64,000 bases of DNA from Rhizobium sp. R634 (GCF_002211305.1 NZ_LOKW01000012.1:496001-560000), one strand, 5' to 3'; shown: positions 8,542 to 16,207, counted from the stretch's first letter. The notes: a model not told the origin generated them from the sequence alone. Made by a program: numbers and translations.

Positions 8542-10090
8542 CGGACGGCCGCTTTTTTCCGATCTCGACCTGAGTTTCGGCGCGGAACGCACCGGTCTTG
8601 TCGGCCGCAACGGCGTCGGCAAGACGACGCTGCTGAAGCTCGTCTCCGGTGATATCCGGCCGCAATCGGGAACGATCTCCGTCAGCGGCAGTCTCGGCGT
8701 GCTGCGCCAAAGCGTGCAGATCACGGCTGGCGAAACCATCGCCGATCTCTTCGGCGTGGCCGAGGCGCTTGCCGTTCTCCGCCTTGCGGAGGCCGGCGAA
8801 GCGAGTGCCGAGGAGCTCGCATCCGCCGACTGGATGCTGGAGACGCGCATCGCCGCGGCGCTCAATCGCACCGGGCTCGAGGCAGAACCGCAGACGCCGC
8901 TTGCCGTGCTTTCCGGCGGGCAGCGCACGCGTGCGGGGCTGGCCGCACTGGTCTTCGGCGAACCAGATTTCCTGCTGCTCGACGAGCCGACCAACAATCT
9001 CGACCGCGACGGCCGCGAAGCCGTGATCGCGCTATTGTCGGGCTGGCGGGCCGGCGCGATCGTCATCAGCCACGACCGGGAGCTGCTCGAAAGCATGGAT
9101 GCGATCGTGGAACTGACCTCGCTCGGCGCCACCCGCTACGGCGGCAACTGGAGCCACTATCGCGAGCGTAAGGCTCTCGAGCTTGCCGCCGCCCGACACG
9201 ATCTCGCCGATGCCGAGAAGCGGGTTGCCGAGGTTGCCAGAAAAGCCCAGGCGACAGTGGAGCGGCAGGCGCAGAGGGACAGCGCCGGCCGGAAGATGGC
9301 TGCCAAGGGCGGCATCCCGCGTATCCTGCTCGGCGGCATGAAAGAACGCAGCGAAACGACGGGCGGTGACAATGCCCGTCTTGCCGAGCGCCGGCGGACC
9401 CAGGCGGCCGAAGACGCAAAGGCAGCGCGCGAAAAGATCGAGATTCTTCAGCCGCTGTCGGTCACTTTGCCCGCGACGGGACTGCCCGCCACCAAGATCG
9501 TGCTGAGGATCGATGGTGTCACAGTTGGCTATCGGCCGGGCGATCCCGTCATCCGCGATCTCTGCTTCGAGATGACAGGACCGGAACGCATCGCCGTCAC
9601 CGGGCCGAACGGCTCCGGCAAGACGACGCTGCTGTCGCTTATCACTGGCGCGTTGAAGCCTTGGACCGGCACGGTCGGCGTCATGACCGCTTTTGCAATG
9701 CTCGATCAGACGGTGAGCCTTCTCCATCCGTCGGACTCGATCCGAGATAATTTCCGCCGGATCAATCCGCAAGCCGACGAGAATAGCTGCCGCGCCGCGC
9801 TTGCCCGCTTCATGTTCCGGGCCGATGCGGCGCTGCAGACCGTTTCGACGCTGAGCGGCGGGCAATTGTTGCGCGCCGGCCTTGCCTGCGTTCTGGGCTC
9901 GGCGCCGCCACCGCTGCTGATCCTCGACGAGCCGACCAACCATCTCGATATCGACTCGATATCAGCGGTCGAGGCGGGACTGCGCGCCTATGACGGGGCG
10001 CTGCTCGTCGTCAGCCACGACGAAACATTTCTCGAAAACATCGGGATAAGGCGACGACTAGAACTGACCGCCGTCGGCGCGGGCATATAG
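8495..10090 (+). CDS. ABC-F family ATPase (ribosome-associated type)
   Basis: 531 residues with two ABC nucleotide-binding domains and no membrane segments. First domain: Walker A G-R-N-G-V-G-K-T-T (37-45), signature L-S-G-G-Q, Walker B F-L-L-L-D-E-P-T-N-N-L-D. Second domain: G-P-N-G-S-G-K-T-T, L-S-G-G-Q and L-L-I-L-D-E-P-T-N-H-L-D. The charged linker between them (about residues 215-315) is the position of the P-site tRNA interaction motif in ABC-F proteins. Members protect ribosomes or tune translation. The ATG at 8495 has GGGGAAA eight bases upstream; an upstream in-frame start at 8402 lacks one. Confidence 0.88.
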   Translation: MPASITLSHISWAAPDGRPLFSDLDLSFGAERTGLVGRNGVGKTTLLKLVSGDIRPQSGTISVSGSLGVLRQSVQITAGETIADLFGVAEALAVLRLAEAGEASAEELASADWMLETRIAAALNRTGLEAEPQTPLAVLSGGQRTRAGLAALVFGEPDFLLLDEPTNNLDRDGREAVIALLSGWRAGAIVISHDRELLESMDAIVELTSLGATRYGGNWSHYRERKALELAAARHDLADAEKRVAEVARKAQATVERQAQRDSAGRKMAAKGGIPRILLGGMKERSETTGGDNARLAERRRTQAAEDAKAAREKIEILQPLSVTLPATGLPATKIVLRIDGVTVGYRPGDPVIRDLCFEMTGPERIAVTGPNGSGKTTLLSLITGALKPWTGTVGVMTAFAMLDQTVSLLHPSDSIRDNFRRINPQADENSCRAALARFMFRADAALQTVSTLSGGQLLRAGLACVLGSAPPPLLILDEPTNHLDIDSISAVEAGLRAYDGALLVVSHDETFLENIGIRRRLELTAVGAGI

Positions 10091-10097
10091 ATCAGGC

Positions 10098-10595
10098 TCA
10101 CGCCTGCTGGCGACTGCGAAGGCTGCGGGCCCGGCAGACGGCGACCGCCAGCGCCGCGGCGCAGATCAGGAGTTCCAGACCGAAGGTCCAGTGCAGCATG
10201 AAGCTTACCACCCAATTGCTGTAGGTTGCCGGCACCGTGGTCAGCTCGAATTTGGACCATTCGAATGGCGCCAGCCAGAGCATCGGCGCAGCGACGGTAT
10301 CCATGACCATATGGAGCATGACGGCTGCGAAAAAGATGGCGGCCATCAGAAACCGTCCCGGCGCCAGCCGGCCGATCGCGGGCAGAACCACAGCGGCGAG
10401 CGCCAGCCAGAACAGCGGCCAGTGGGAGATGAAGTCGTGATGGTGAACCCTTCCGCCGGTCAGGAAGAAATAGACCATGTCGAAATCCGGCAGCACGCTG
10501 CCGATCAGCGCCGCGGCCATGATGCCGGGTGCGGCGGATCGCTGCCGCGCAGCGCTTCCCAGGAGGTAGCCTGCCGGCAAATGAGCGATGAGCAT
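10098..10595 (-). CDS. YdjM/DUF457-like inner-membrane metal-dependent hydrolase family protein
   Basis: A 165-residue polytopic membrane protein. M-L-I-A-H-L-P-A-G-Y at the start, L-P-D-F-D near residue 38, V-H-H-H-D-F-I-S-H-W and M-L-H-M-V-M-D-T are the conserved His/Asp motifs of the YdjM/DUF457 family, predicted membrane-bound metal-dependent hydrolases. Enzyme activity is not established for most members. It converges with the first ABC-F gene (7 bp between stops) and diverges from the second, whose leader region it shares. Confidence 0.82.
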   Translation of the reverse strand: MLIAHLPAGYLLGSAARQRSAAPGIMAAALIGSVLPDFDMVYFFLTGGRVHHHDFISHWPLFWLALAAVVLPAIGRLAPGRFLMAAIFFAAVMLHMVMDTVAAPMLWLAPFEWSKFELTTVPATYSNWVVSFMLHWTFGLELLICAAALAVAVCRARSLRSRQQA

Positions 10596-10671
10596 CCTGT
10601 CTGGTCCTCCCGATGACCCCGAGAATCCTCTAGGAACGATTTATGGCTAGAAATCGGCTGCTTCCGGCTCC

Positions 10672-10700
10672 TTGCCTCTTTTTACGAGCAATGCTATCTC
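10672..10700 (+). promoter_or_regulatory. Candidate promoter of the leader ORF/ABC-F transcript
   Basis: TTGCCT (10672-10677) and TATCTC (10695-10700) are separated by 17 bases, a sigma-70-like arrangement 35 bp upstream of the leader ORF. Prediction by eye. Confidence 0.4.
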
Positions 10701-10735
10701 AATTCTGCAACCGTTCGAGAAAGGAGGATCACGCT

Positions 10736-10807
10736 ATGCAATATTATTTCCGGCATCATCGCCAGCGTGGTCCCGTCAACGCCCTGCAGATGCGTTTGCA
10801 GGGCTGA
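10736..10807 (+). CDS. 23-residue leader peptide upstream of ABC-F gene
   Basis: A short ORF starts at an ATG with an unusually strong Shine-Dalgarno sequence, AAAGGAGG, about seven bases upstream. That is a better site than that of the ABC-F gene it precedes. The peptide begins M-Q-Y-Y-F-R-H-H-R-Q-R and is basic and aromatic, ending L-Q-M-R-L-Q-G. Its last eight codons lie within a perfect hairpin (10781-10804). The position, size and overlap with a hairpin are those of an attenuation leader, where stalling of the translating ribosome would refold the RNA and alter expression of the ABC-F gene. No homologue is known to me; the function is inference. Confidence 0.6.
   Translation: MQYYFRHHRQRGPVNALQMRLQG
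10781..10804 (+). promoter_or_regulatory. Hairpin overlapping the end of the leader ORF
   Basis: GCCCTGCA (10781-10788) and TGCAGGGC (10797-10804) form a perfect eight-base stem around an eight-base loop, ending one base before the last base of the codon preceding the leader stop. A ribosome on the last codons would melt it. No T-run follows, so on its own it is not an obvious intrinsic terminator. Confidence 0.55.
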
Positions 10808-10931
10808 CCGGAGACTGTTTCTCGACATCTCTTCCTGGTCTGCCCTTCGTGGCCAATGCGGCGCCGTATCCCAAGGTTCGCGCCCATTCCTGTAACTTCC
10901 CGGGTCCGATACGCGTAATTCCGTGATGGCT

Positions 10932-10952
10932 GAATGCCCCGGATCCGCATTC
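10932..10952 (+). promoter_or_regulatory. Hairpin just upstream of the ABC-F start
   Basis: GAATGC and GCATTC pair around a nine-base loop, 24 bases before the ABC-F start codon. It could be a second element controlling access to the weak ribosome binding site of that gene. Confidence 0.35.
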
Positions 10953-10976
10953 CCCGGTCAAGACCAGAGAACGATC

Positions 10977-12497
10977 ATGACCCTTATCAATATCCGCAAT
11001 CTCGGCATGACGCTGGGCCATCGGCTGTTTTCCAAACTCAATCTCGTCATCGATGCCGGCGACCGCATCGGCCTTGTCGCCGCCAACGGTCGGGGGAAGT
11101 CGACGCTGCTTGCCTGCATCACCGGCGCATTGGAACCGAGCGAAGGCGAGATCACTAAGGCGCGCGGGCTCACCGTCGGCCATGTCGCCCAGAATGTGCC
11201 GGCAGCACTTTTCGACACGCCATTCTACGATGCCGTGCTGCAGGCGCTGCCGGCCGATCAAGCCGAAACTGAAGCCTGGCGCGTCGATGTCGCACTGGAA
11301 TCGCTCGAAGTGCCGGAGGAGATGCGCCGCCGGCCGCTCAAGCAGCTGAGCGGCGGGTGGCAGCGCCTGGCCTTGCTGGCCCGCACCTGGGTCTGCGAGC
11401 CCGACGTGCTTCTGCTCGACGAGCCGACCAACCATCTTGACCTCGAAAAGATCGCGCGACTCGAAAGCTGGCTGAATGGGCTGCCGCGGGACGTGCCGGT
11501 CATCCTCTCCAGCCATGACCGCGCCTTCCTCGATGCGACGACAAACCGGACGCTGTTTTTACGGCCGGAGCAATCGCCGGTCTTCGCGCTCCCCTACACC
11601 AGGGCGCGTGCCGCGCTCGACGAGGCCGACGCCTCAGAGGCCCGGCGCTACGAGCGCGACATGAAGACCGCGGAACAGTTGCGCAGGCAGGCGGCCAAGC
11701 TCAACAATATCGGCATCAATTCCGGCAGCGATCTGCTGGTCGTCAAGACGAAGCAGCTGAAGCAGCGGGCGGAGAAGCTGGAAGACGCGGCAAAGCCCGC
11801 GCATCTGGAACGCTCGGCCGGCGCCATCCGGCTTTCCAACCGCGGCACGCATGCCAAGGTGCTGGTGACGCTGGAAGATGCGGCAGTGACGACACCGGAT
11901 GGGACCCTGCTCTTCCGCACCGGCCGGCAGTTCATCTGCCAGGGCGACCGCATCGTGCTCCTCGGCCTCAACGGCGCCGGCAAATCGCGGCTGGTCTCAA
12001 AGCTAAAGCAGGCGATCGAAAAATCGGATGCAGGAGCCGACGGCATTAAGGCGACACCTTCTGTCGTTCTCGGTTATGGCGACCAGGCGCTCGCTGATCT
12101 CGCCGACAAGGATACGCCGATCGGCACGATCATCCGCCGCTTCGATGTCGGCGATCAGCGGGCGCGGGCTCTGCTTGCCGGCGCCGGCATGACGATCGAC
12201 ATGCAGGCAAAACCGATCGGCCAGCTTTCCGGCGGGCAGAAGGCGCGGCTCGGCATGCTGGTGCTCAGGTTGACGGAACCAAACTTCTATCTGCTCGACG
12301 AGCCGACCAACCATCTCGATATCGAGGGCCAGGAAGCGCTCGAAAGCGAGCTGATGGCGCAGGAGGCGAGCTGCCTGCTGGTCTCGCACGACCGCAGCTT
12401 CGTGCGGGCGGTGGGAAACCGCTTCTGGCTGATTGAAAAGAAGCGGCTGGTGGAGGTGGAGAGCCCGGAAGGGTTCTTTGCGTCGGTGGCGGGGTGA
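10977..12497 (+). CDS. ABC-F family ATPase with attenuator-like leader
   Basis: 506 residues, two ABC domains, no membrane helices. First Walker A A-A-N-G-R-G-K-S-T (35-43), signature L-S-G-G-W, Walker B L-L-L-L-D-E-P-T-N-H-L-D. Second domain: L-N-G-A-G-K-S-R, in which the usual Thr/Ser after K-S is Arg, then L-S-G-G-Q and Y-L-L-D-E-P-T-N-H-L-D. Antibiotic-resistance and translation-factor ABC-F proteins share this build. The ATG at 10977 starts the family N-terminus (T-L-I-N-I-R-N-L); an in-frame start at 10923 is less likely. The ribosome binding site is weak (AGAG), and a leader ORF with hairpin lies upstream. Confidence 0.88.
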   Translation: MTLINIRNLGMTLGHRLFSKLNLVIDAGDRIGLVAANGRGKSTLLACITGALEPSEGEITKARGLTVGHVAQNVPAALFDTPFYDAVLQALPADQAETEAWRVDVALESLEVPEEMRRRPLKQLSGGWQRLALLARTWVCEPDVLLLDEPTNHLDLEKIARLESWLNGLPRDVPVILSSHDRAFLDATTNRTLFLRPEQSPVFALPYTRARAALDEADASEARRYERDMKTAEQLRRQAAKLNNIGINSGSDLLVVKTKQLKQRAEKLEDAAKPAHLERSAGAIRLSNRGTHAKVLVTLEDAAVTTPDGTLLFRTGRQFICQGDRIVLLGLNGAGKSRLVSKLKQAIEKSDAGADGIKATPSVVLGYGDQALADLADKDTPIGTIIRRFDVGDQRARALLAGAGMTIDMQAKPIGQLSGGQKARLGMLVLRLTEPNFYLLDEPTNHLDIEGQEALESELMAQEASCLLVSHDRSFVRAVGNRFWLIEKKRLVEVESPEGFFASVAG

Positions 12498-12509
12498 TCG
12501 TGAGGGGGT

Positions 12510-12660
12510 GCCGTGCAGCCCCCTCATCCGCCCTACGGGCACCTTTGCCTGGGTCGAGCCACGGGTCTCGACCCGTCCTTCGGACCCGAGGGGGAGAAGG
12601 GGGAATCGAGACGTCGCCGCGAGTCTCTTCTCCCCTCAGGGAGAAGGTGCCGGCGGCCCA
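12510..12660. repeat. Rhizobial intergenic mosaic-type repeat
   Basis: The gap after the ABC-F gene holds typical rhizobial extragenic repeat sequence: CCCCCTCATCCGCCCTACGG near the start, a GGGTCGAG/CTCGACCC stem, and GAGGGGGAGAAGG and CCCTCAGGGAGAAGGTGCCG blocks. It contains no gene. The blocks resemble those in the bet operon spacer at 46167-46315. Confidence 0.55.
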
Positions 12661-12677
12661 CGTCAAAAACAGCCAAA

Positions 12678-13457
12678 CTACCGCTTCGGTGCCACCAGGC
12701 AGAAGAAGGCGCCCTGGGGGTCGGTGGCCTGGATGATCCAGCTGCCGCCGGGGACTTCCATCGGGCCATTGACCACCTTGCCGCCGCCTGAGGTGACGCG
12801 TTCGATGGCGGCGTCGATGGCCGGTACGATGAAATAGTAGCACCAGAAGGTCATCGGCATGTCGGCGGGCTTGGTCATCATGCCGCCGATCTGCCGGCCG
12901 CCATGCGAGAAGAGATGGTAGACGCCCATCGGGCCCATGTCGAAATCGCTGTCCTTCTTCCAGCCGAACAGCTTGGAGTAAAAGGCCATCGCCTCTTCGC
13001 CATTGCCGGCGTAGAGTTCCCGCCAGCCGATATTGCCGGGCGCGTCGAAGGCCAGTTCCGGCCATGTTTGCTCCATCGGCGCCGGCGTCATGATGCAGAG
13101 CACTGCGCCATGCGGATCTGCGACGACGGCGAAGCGGCCGATGGTCGGGATGTCATCCGGCGGGCGGCGGACCGAACCGCCATTGGCGGCGAAATCCTTC
13201 GCCGATTGGTCGACGTCGTCGACGCCGACATAACCCGTCCAGTTCGGCGGAATGCCCTGCCCTTCCAGTTCGGCCGGAAATTCCATCAGCCCGGCGACGC
13301 CAATGCCGTTGGCCTCGAAAACCGTATAGGTGGGCATGCCTTCAACGGTCATTTCGGAGGTCGTCCAGCCGACGACCGAGCTATAGAATTTCGCGGCGGC
13401 TGATGTGTCGGGGGTCATCAGCTCGCACCAGATAAATTTTCCATGCGTCTCAGACAT
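12678..13457 (-). CDS. Two-domain VOC (glyoxalase/bleomycin-resistance) family protein
   Basis: 259 residues made of two VOC modules. The first starts F-I-W-C-E-L-M-T-P-D-T-S-A-A-A-K-F-Y and the second W-R-E-L-Y-A-G-N-G-E-E-A-M-A-F-Y, each with a paired F-Y-S-V/L-F-G-W motif after the first helix. The superfamily includes glyoxalases, dioxygenases and resistance proteins; the substrate cannot be told. The ATG at 13457 has GGGAG upstream. The following minus-strand genes (DUF1579, DUF899) may form a loose cluster with it. Confidence 0.85.
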   Translation of the reverse strand: MSETHGKFIWCELMTPDTSAAAKFYSSVVGWTTSEMTVEGMPTYTVFEANGIGVAGLMEFPAELEGQGIPPNWTGYVGVDDVDQSAKDFAANGGSVRRPPDDIPTIGRFAVVADPHGAVLCIMTPAPMEQTWPELAFDAPGNIGWRELYAGNGEEAMAFYSKLFGWKKDSDFDMGPMGVYHLFSHGGRQIGGMMTKPADMPMTFWCYYFIVPAIDAAIERVTSGGGKVVNGPMEVPGGSWIIQATDPQGAFFCLVAPKR

Positions 13458-13493
13458 CAAACTCTCCCTTTTTCGACGTTTGGCGCGACAATG

Positions 13494-13958
13494 TCAGGTC
13501 TTGCGGGCGTAATGTGCTTCCATGAACTGCTTCCACGAGCCATCGGGCTGTTTGGCGCTGGAGGTAAACGTACGGTGATCGGCATCGACGAAGGTGATGC
13601 GCTCGCGGTAATCGGCAAGCCCTTCGCCGTTGAAATCGGGGCCGGTGGTATAAAGGTCGAGCACGTTGCCCGATGCATCGACCTCGCCTTCATAGACCCA
13701 CATAAAGTCCATCATGCTGCCGATCCAGCTGCCGACATACTTGCCTTTCTCGGCGTTGTAGCCGAGCGTCATGACGGTAGTGGCCTCCTTGCCATCGGGC
13801 ATGCGGCCGGTCCCTTCCGCAACGAACCAGATGCCGTGCAATGAACGGACGCTCTCCGTCCAATCGTCGCTGCCACCCATCTCGGGTGCGGTGACGTTCC
13901 ACTTGCCGACGAGTCTTTCCAGGAAGGAATGTTCCTTCAGCACTTCCGCAGTCTTCAT
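13494..13958 (-). CDS. DUF1579 family protein
   Basis: A 154-residue lipocalin-like protein. The core L-V-G-K-W-N-V-T, G-T-G-R-M-P-D-G, M-T-L-G-Y-N and S-W-I-G-S-M-M-D matches DUF1579 proteins, which are uncharacterised. Two adjacent ATGs lie after GGGAGAAGG; I take the second (13958), which gives a better spacing. Its stop is 36 bp upstream of the VOC gene on the same strand, so the two are probably co-transcribed. Confidence 0.8.
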   Translation of the reverse strand: MKTAEVLKEHSFLERLVGKWNVTAPEMGGSDDWTESVRSLHGIWFVAEGTGRMPDGKEATTVMTLGYNAEKGKYVGSWIGSMMDFMWVYEGEVDASGNVLDLYTTGPDFNGEGLADYRERITFVDADHRTFTSSAKQPDGSWKQFMEAHYARKT

Positions 13959-14053
13959 CATCCTTCTCCCTTGGGTGATGTTGGCATTGGTTCTTCCGCA
14001 TTGCGAAGAGCACGATGCAAACTGCTGCATATTATTCGGCATCATGCTCCGGC

Positions 14054-14782
14054 TCAGTGACAGCAGGATGGCGCCTTCGGAGCCTCCGGATATTCGTCAT
14101 GACGGCGAACGAAGTTCATCGTGCTATCCTCGTTGCGGCCCTTCGGCGCGCGGTCGAGGATCATCAGCGTGCCGATCAGCTCTTCCGGCCCGCGGGCATA
14201 ACTCGAATAGGTATGGAAGACCTCGCCCTTTTCATTGCGGTAGAAAGCGCTGAGGCCCGGCAGCTCGTCATGAGCGTCGGCCGGCTCCATGGCAGTGAAA
14301 TTGTAGAAGACCTTGTCTTTGGCAAGATCCTCGGGGCTGAAAGAAACGTGATAATCGAAATTAAAATCGCTTCCGAAGGAGGAGACCCAGGGAAATTTCC
14401 ATTCCATGCGCCTTTTATAGGCGGTGATCTTATCGAGCGGCGCGCGTGAAACGGCGACCCAGGTGACGTCGTGATGGTTGAGATGCGGCAAGGCCCCATC
14501 CACATGATCCGCCAGGAAGGAGCAACCGGTGCAGCCGGCATCCCAATCCGGACCGAGCATGAAATGGTAGATCAGCAACTGGCTGCGGCCGTCGAAGAGA
14601 TCGGCGAGCGACTTCCTGCCCTCCAGCGTTTCGAAGACATAATCCTTGTCCACTTTCACCCAGGGCAGCGCCAGACGCTCGGCATTGATGCTGTCGCGCA
14701 GCTTCGTCGCCTCCTTTTCCTTCAAGAGCAGGGCACGCCGGGCCTCGAGCCATTGCTCGCGGGAAACAACCTCGTTCTGCAT
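14054..14782 (-). CDS. DUF899 (thioredoxin-like) family protein
   Basis: 242 residues of the DUF899 family. Recognisable features are E-Q-W-L-E-A-R-R-A-L-L near the start, L-I-Y-H-F-M-L-G-P-D-W-D-A-G-C-T-G-C-S-F (a thioredoxin-like C-x-x-C) near residue 85, and a C-terminal segment ending C-C-H. Members are found near ArsR or MarR regulators but have no assigned reaction. It diverges from a MarR-type gene, and its promoter overlaps that gene's promoter (14847-14875). Confidence 0.85.
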   Translation of the reverse strand: MQNEVVSREQWLEARRALLLKEKEATKLRDSINAERLALPWVKVDKDYVFETLEGRKSLADLFDGRSQLLIYHFMLGPDWDAGCTGCSFLADHVDGALPHLNHHDVTWVAVSRAPLDKITAYKRRMEWKFPWVSSFGSDFNFDYHVSFSPEDLAKDKVFYNFTAMEPADAHDELPGLSAFYRNEKGEVFHTYSSYARGPEELIGTLMILDRAPKGRNEDSTMNFVRRHDEYPEAPKAPSCCH

Positions 14783-14833
14783 CGGATGCGCCCTCCTCCG
14801 GCGCTGCCGGCGAGCCGGCCCATCTCCTTCTCC

Positions 14834-14875
14834 TTGACTAAAAAGATTGATATCAATATAAAATGGTCATGTCAA
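14834..14875. promoter_or_regulatory. Overlapping divergent promoters with a shared palindrome
   Basis: Rightward: TTGACT (14834-14839), 17 bases, TATAAA (14857-14862). Leftward on the minus strand: TTGACA (14875-14870), 17 bases, TATCAA (14852-14847). The perfect palindrome ATTGATATCAAT (14846-14857) lies inside both promoters and is the natural operator for the MarR protein encoded alongside. Confidence 0.6.
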
Positions 14876-15375
14876 ATTCGGTTGAAATTCCCTTCTCTAC
14901 AACGCTGCTGGTGCGCGACACCTGCCTCTGCCTGCATGCGCAACGAGCGGCACGGGCACTCGCCCGCCTGTTCGATGACGCATTGCGGCCCGCGGGGCTG
15001 ACCAACGGACAGTTTTCGCTGATGATGTCACTGAACCGGCCGGAGCCGCCGCCGATGGGGCCGGTCGCAAGCCTGCTCGCCATGGACCAGACGACGCTGA
15101 CGGCGGCCCTGAAGCCACTGCAACGCAAGGGCTGGGTGAGCGTGATGGAAAATCCGAAGGACCGGCGCGGCCGCCTGCTTGCCCTGACCGGCGAAGGCAA
15201 GGCAGTACTGGCAAGAGCGCTACCGATCTGGAAAGAGACGCATGCGGCGCTCGACCAAAAGCTTCCGGATGGAAGTTCCGCGCGGCTGCGGCAGGATCTG
15301 CAGACGGTGTCGGGGATGACGGATGAGACGCCGAATAGGGCGCTCGCCGCGCCGGCGGAGCTACAGCGCGGGTGA
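14869..15375 (+). CDS. MarR-family transcriptional regulator
   Basis: A 168-residue winged-helix protein. The HTH region is G-P-V-A-S-L-L-A-M-D-Q-T-T-L-T-A-A-L-K-P-L, followed by the wing E-N-P-K-D-R-R-G-R-L-L-A-L-T, standard for MarR. Two cysteines near residue 20 (T-C-L-C) could sense oxidants, which is speculation. Two starts are possible, 14863 and 14869. If the promoter at 14834-14862 is real, transcription would begin close to 14869 and the mRNA would be nearly leaderless; no Shine-Dalgarno is visible. It likely represses itself and the divergent DUF899 gene. Confidence 0.85.
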   Translation: MSNSVEIPFSTTLLVRDTCLCLHAQRAARALARLFDDALRPAGLTNGQFSLMMSLNRPEPPPMGPVASLLAMDQTTLTAALKPLQRKGWVSVMENPKDRRGRLLALTGEGKAVLARALPIWKETHAALDQKLPDGSSARLRQDLQTVSGMTDETPNRALAAPAELQRG

Positions 15376-15457
15376 TGGCCGAGTAGAGTTAACTGAGCAT
15401 GTCCTGGATTCGAGAAATCGATTTGTTTCCAGCGATGCGACCGGAGTGTGGGTGCAC

Positions 15458-15547
15458 GGGTCAAGCCCGAGCACGACGGAGATTGAGGAACAGGATCGGC
15501 TGGAGGCGAGAGGCCTCCCCTTGCTCCGTCGTCCCCGGGCTTGACCC
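15458..15547. repeat. Intergenic inverted repeat (24-bp arms)
   Basis: Left arm 15458-15481 and right arm 15524-15547 are inverted copies differing at two positions; both carry GGGTCAAGCCCG or its complement next to a CACGACGGAG-type block. The 42-base spacer includes GGCGAGAGGCCTCC. It lies in the 275-bp gap between the MarR and ohr genes, which holds no gene. It looks like a rhizobial palindromic intergenic element. Confidence 0.65.
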
Positions 15548-15650
15548 GAGGACCATGCGATAAGCACTGCGTTCATGTCGGCAGCAAAACAGGCGACGGC
15601 CCCCGACCGAAACCGAAGGCAGTCGCCCGCAGCTTGCTGAACGCGCCTGA

Positions 15651-16073
15651 TCAGGCAACCGTGACCGGAACTTCGGTCGAGGTGCGCATGGCGTGGCTGT
15701 AGGGGCAGACGATGTGGGCTGCGGCTGCAAGCTTTTCAGCCGTTTCGCGGTCGAGACCCGGAATATTGACCGTCAGCGCCACTTCGATGCCGAAGCCGGT
15801 GCCGTCCTCGCGCGGGCCGATGCCGACCTTGGCGGAAACCGTCGTGTCCTCGGGAATCTTGACCTTCTGCTGGCCCGCGACAAATTTCAGGGCACCAAGG
15901 AAGCAGGCGGAATAGCCGGCCGCGAAGAGCTGCTCGGGATTGGTGCCGGTCGCGCCGTCGCCGCCGAGTTCCTTCGGAACGGTCAGCGTTACGTCCAGAA
16001 CGCCGTTGTCGGAAACGGCGCGGCCCGCGCGGCCGCCGGTAGCAGAGGCATTGGTCGTATAGAGAATAGGCAT
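15651..16073 (-). CDS. ohr: Organic hydroperoxide resistance protein Ohr
   Basis: A 140-residue OsmC/Ohr peroxidase. The two reactive cysteines are Cys57 (G-Y-S-A-C-F-L-G) and Cys123 (H-I-V-C-P-Y-S-H-A-M-R), the Ohr arrangement. It reduces organic hydroperoxides in the cytoplasm using lipoyl thiols. The ATG at 16073 has AAGGAGAT upstream; earlier in-frame starts would run into the operator. It is divergent from ohrR, the standard ohr-ohrR layout. Confidence 0.93.
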   Translation of the reverse strand: MPILYTTNASATGGRAGRAVSDNGVLDVTLTVPKELGGDGATGTNPEQLFAAGYSACFLGALKFVAGQQKVKIPEDTTVSAKVGIGPREDGTGFGIEVALTVNIPGLDRETAEKLAAAAHIVCPYSHAMRTSTEVPVTVA

Positions 16074-16120
16074 GACGATCTCCTTTGATTGGCCCTTCGA
16101 TCGGGTTGGATTTTTGATAT

Positions 16121-16139
16121 CGCACAATTAAATTGTACG
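16121..16139. promoter_or_regulatory. OhrR operator
   Basis: ACAATT-A-AATTGT, flanked by CG on both sides, is an inverted repeat between the divergent ohr and ohrR genes. It matches the TACAATT/AATTGTA-type OhrR boxes known from other bacteria. A further GCAAATTGC element lies 15 bp away. Confidence 0.65.
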
Positions 16140-16207
16140 CAAGTGAATTTTGCAAATTGCATTCGGAATTCGAAAAGAGGACAATCGGCGCCTCAGGGAT
16201 GATGGAT

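Noticed and set aside
9032..9943. Open frame antisense to the first ABC-F gene
   Set aside because: Shadow; ABC-F motifs on the plus strand are clear.
10672..10926. 84-codon frame over the ABC-F leader region
   Set aside because: The start codon has no Shine-Dalgarno and lies in the proposed promoter; the 23-codon ORF in another frame has a far better one.
15376..15650. Possible small gene in the MarR-ohr gap
   Set aside because: The frames are broken by the inverted repeat and lack a start signal; the gap is repeat DNA.
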